Below are positions 60,801-64,000 of a stretch of 64,000 nucleotides of DNA, one piece after another (within the stretch, counting starts at the first letter, position 1; every line of letters starts with the position of its first letter). Under the pieces are notes generated by a model, which saw only the letters and a program-made list of their open reading frames with translations, was not told the origin of the DNA and did no database searches. Position numbers and translations under genes: made by a program. Where the stretch lies: positions 1,010,791 to 1,074,790 of the forward strand of contig VZTI01005024.1 in the NCBI GenBank assembly GCA_013397865.1. The letters run 5' to 3'. This stretch comes from Struthidea cinerea (lineage: Eukaryota > Chordata > Aves > Passeriformes > Corcoracidae).

Positions 60801-63800
60801 TTATTTGCCAATGAATAGGATTTAATTTAAACAAAATCCAGAATTTTCATTTTGCAAGCAATATCTATATATCAGTTCTACTTGAGCATAACATAAAAAG
60901 AGAAATAAAAAAATAATAATAAACCTGTCCTGAATCCTGATGTGAACATTTCTTTATATAATATCTTTAGAAAGGAAGAAAAACTAGAATTTAAGTTAGA
61001 ATTTTTGTAATTTTTAAGCAGACTTGACTCTACAAAGATCAAATCTAAAAAGCAGGCTAAGGAATGACTGATACACATCTCAGTCTCTTAGAGATATCAA
61101 TAAATAACAGATGTAGCACAGCACAAAGTTTTTGGATTGTCATTACAATGTAGGATATCATTGAAACATATTTTTAATACCCTCCCATGGAAATCTTTTT
61201 CCATCACCTACTTAAGCCTGGAAATGCCCAAAATTGTGTCATTACTAATGTTTTATATTCAGCCCTAAATGCCCATGTTTATCTGAGACAGTTTAGAGCA
61301 TTCAGAGTCTTACAATAGCAGAGCATTCTAATGGTTAACATGTGATCTCACTGAGACACTAAAAATTAATGTTCTCCCCCAAAAGCAGTCCAGTTTGGGG
61401 GATATTCTGATAGCATATCTAAGAAGTTGAGTCTTCAGAGAAGACAGCTAAATCTAGTTTCTTTTTAGTTACATCAGTAGAAAGAGGTAGTGCCCTCCTA
61501 AATACAATGGTAACAGAGCACTTGGACTGGACATATGAGTAAATATGTTCTGTTATTCTGACTTCATTTAAGGATTGACTCATTTTTCAGTCTATAAGTT
61601 GATATAATAAGAAGCTTTAATGTCTTAAATTCTTAAATCTTGATCTGCTAATCTGCAGTTGTTGTAAACACGACTTGCAAATTTGCTCTCTTAGAAATGC
61701 AGCTGCCAAGAGAGCTGGAAGACAACGTAATTTCTTTCTTAAATTTGTTTTCCACTAAAAATTACAATACAAAAAGAATCACTTATATTTTTAAAATAGA
61801 TTTTTTTTTCTTTTATTTCTTCCATATCTAAAGATCATCTTAATTATTGTTAAGGGGGTTTCCTGTGGCATATTTGCAGTGTTGATGCTTTTCATTGTCT
61901 TTATGTTGATCGTAGGCTGAGGTTATCTAAGACTTTGCTAAAAATAGAATTAAACTTCATTGCTGAATAATGAAAGCATTACTGGCAGATTATTAATAAA
62001 AAACTCTGTAATGTTTACGGGCACCTAGAATATTGATAATTTTATATAGGAAGGTATCATGCATATTATATGAGAAGCAAGCAATCAAATATTTAAAATG
62101 GATTGAATGATTCAGCATATTAATAATGGATTACATCACAAAGCCTCTCATCACAAGAGTTATTTCTGTGCAGGTCAATAGGAAACAGACATTACTGCCA
62201 TGTAAGAACTGCTGGATTTTTTCCTGGTCTGGACTTTTGGAATTTAGTAGGAAAACATCTATTGACATCAGAGTTTCAGGACAAGGGTTACATTCTAACT
62301 TTTACCATGGTTTGAGGGAAAAAAATGGCTTCATAAAACTGAATATGTTTCAGGAAAGGTTGTGGTGGATCCCTTAAAGATGAAAAACCTCACTCTTACC
62401 AGATGCAAAGGTAACAAGGATCTCTCTGTGATACAGCTTTCATTTTATCTCATGATAAGGTTTATTTTTTTAAACAACCTGCTGAGTGAAACAGAAAGTT
62501 AAATAATTGCTTCACATTTAATCTTGTTTCAGAGAAAAGGAAATAATTCGTCAACTAAAACAATCTTTTAATGGAGACCTTTGAGAAACCATTCAAGCAA
62601 CTCCATAATTTTCTAAGTTCTAAATGCCAGAGAACATCTGGGTGTTCTCCTCAATTAAAAAGCAGGCAAGACCAAAAATATCATAGAGCTTCTTCACATT
62701 AGTTTCTTTTCAAAAGCAGAAAATAATTGTTTTCTCCAATTTCATGTCCCAGAAATGTTGATGTGTTTATTACAGTAAATTCAAATTTATCCCAAAATTA
62801 TCCATACCAGAAATAAAATTTTACTCCCTTCTTTTCTTTCCTAATCCTTCCTTACACCAGCAAATTCCCCATACACAAGACACAAGATTATTTTGTAGAT
62901 TATTAGGGCAGAAAGGTGAGGAAAGTCTAGTGACAGTAAAAAATTAAGTAGCATTTATTATGGAATATTCAAGTTCTCAGAACATTGTCAGAGTTACAGA
63001 CAATACTTTCAGACTGACATCTTAAATGTAGAACAAACCCCCTCCATTGTATCAACAGCTTTCGTTTGAAATATTTTGCAGTTGCTCATATACACAGCAG
63101 GAAACAAGGAAGGGAAAACAGGCTTTCAAAACCAAATATTAAAACTAAATATCTGTAGACTTACAGCAGATAACAAACAAGCAAAAAATATTAATGACCT
63201 TTGCTATAATTTGCTAAACTACAACACAGCTGGAAACACTGAAGGAAGAACCCATAAACAAACCTTTCAGTAAATACAAATTCTGCTTAGCAGGGAAAGA
63301 TAAAGGAATTCTCTGAAAACCCATTAAAACTCACAGTATGAAGTGGTATAAAGAATTAAAAGTGACAACATAATACAGTAGTCTAAAATCAGCGTGTTAC
63401 ATGGGAAATTAATAGAGATTATTTCATCTGAATTTCTTTTCTAATGGGAAATTACCTTCCCGAAGTACTATCCCAAAAAACTAATGTACATAAACATTTT
63501 CATCTTAAGGTAAAAATCATACCAAAATGCAGGTTTGTTGGGATATTTTTTGAACTACCATCTAAATTTCACTGAATTTAATCAGATATTTGACATAACT
63601 GGACAAGTTATTGGACAGTGTATTCAAATTGCGACACTGCCTTAAGAAAATTCCAGTTTGTTCTGGAAACTATTTGCAGGAAAGGACAAGAAGGTAGCGA
63701 ATTTAATCCAAAATTAGTGTTGAAATAAGGAAGCTTGTGACATCTACTTTTATATTGAATAAAAGGGTTTTGGATTTAGGTTTTAAAATATTTTCCTATG

Positions 63801-64000
63801 TAATTCTAAGTCTTGCAGTGTGTGTACTCATATATGTCTAGACAGAACTCCAGGGGAAAAGAATACAAGTACAACAGTAATCTGTTTCTGCATTTTCTGT
63901 CTCTCAGTGGATTCATAATGTAACAAAAGTCTTTAAACTTAAATTGTGTTTCTGCAGCTCACCATATGCAGAATACATCTGTGTCCCACCACAGAGACTA
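57804..64000. other. Unannotated AT-rich DNA, no supported gene
   Basis: No gene, RNA gene or known repeat can be supported. A T homopolymer of about 20 bases is at 59924-59941 and an A run at about 60729-60742. Open frames are under 85 codons with no recognisable domain. Confidence 0.55.

Noticed and set aside
1..64000. tRNA, snRNA or rRNA genes
   Set aside because: Scanning both strands by eye for characteristic motifs (tRNA A/B boxes, snRNA starts) gave no convincing candidate. A covariance-model search would be decisive.

Overview
This 64 kb window looks like vertebrate nuclear DNA from a bird, most likely a passerine. The basis is its repeats: two copies of the avian LINE family CR1 with the typical 3' tail ending in ATTCTGTG-like octamers, and four endogenous-retrovirus LTRs, one of which belongs to a family I recognise from bird genomes. 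The rest is AT-rich, single-copy-looking sequence. Nothing is bacterial or viral in organisation: there are no operons and no dense coding. The open reading frames are short, many start at non-ATG codons, and none matches a protein family I recognise apart from the CR1 reverse transcriptase remnant. I cannot say whether the window is a gene desert or part of a long intron.

Layout: 1-6.8 kb is unannotated AT-rich DNA. A 5'-truncated CR1 lies at 6.84-7.38 kb. More unannotated sequence follows, with a small hairpin cluster at 11.3-11.4 kb. An (AGGAA)n microsatellite is at 13.99-14.08 kb and a (TTCCC)n tract at 17.5 kb. A solo LTR with a perfect 5-bp target-site duplication lies at 22.76-23.50 kb and contains a 152-N assembly gap. 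A second solo LTR with a perfect 6-bp duplication lies at 29.43-30.05 kb, with clear TATA and poly(A) signals. 30-45 kb is unannotated. A truncated minus-strand LTR lies at 45.39-45.81 kb. A 131-bp poly(T) tract is at 49.7 kb. A longer, frameshifted CR1 carrying part of the reverse transcriptase, with a 524-N gap, lies at 55.77-57.09 kb. It is followed 58 bp later by a complete minus-strand LTR at 57.15-57.80 kb. 57.8-64 kb is unannotated.

There is no gene system in which parts work together. The supported content is a record of retroelement insertions: two CR1 copies of the same 3'-end type, two or three ERV insertions reduced to solo LTRs, and one truncated LTR. The LTRs bring promoter, poly(A) and possible transcription-factor sites into gene-poor DNA. 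I did not find a novel biological system. The observations most worth checking are the paired hairpins in the 22.8-kb LTR, the terminal structure and RFX-type X-box of the 57-kb LTR, the two gaps inside repeats, and one exon-like interval near 5.4-5.9 kb.
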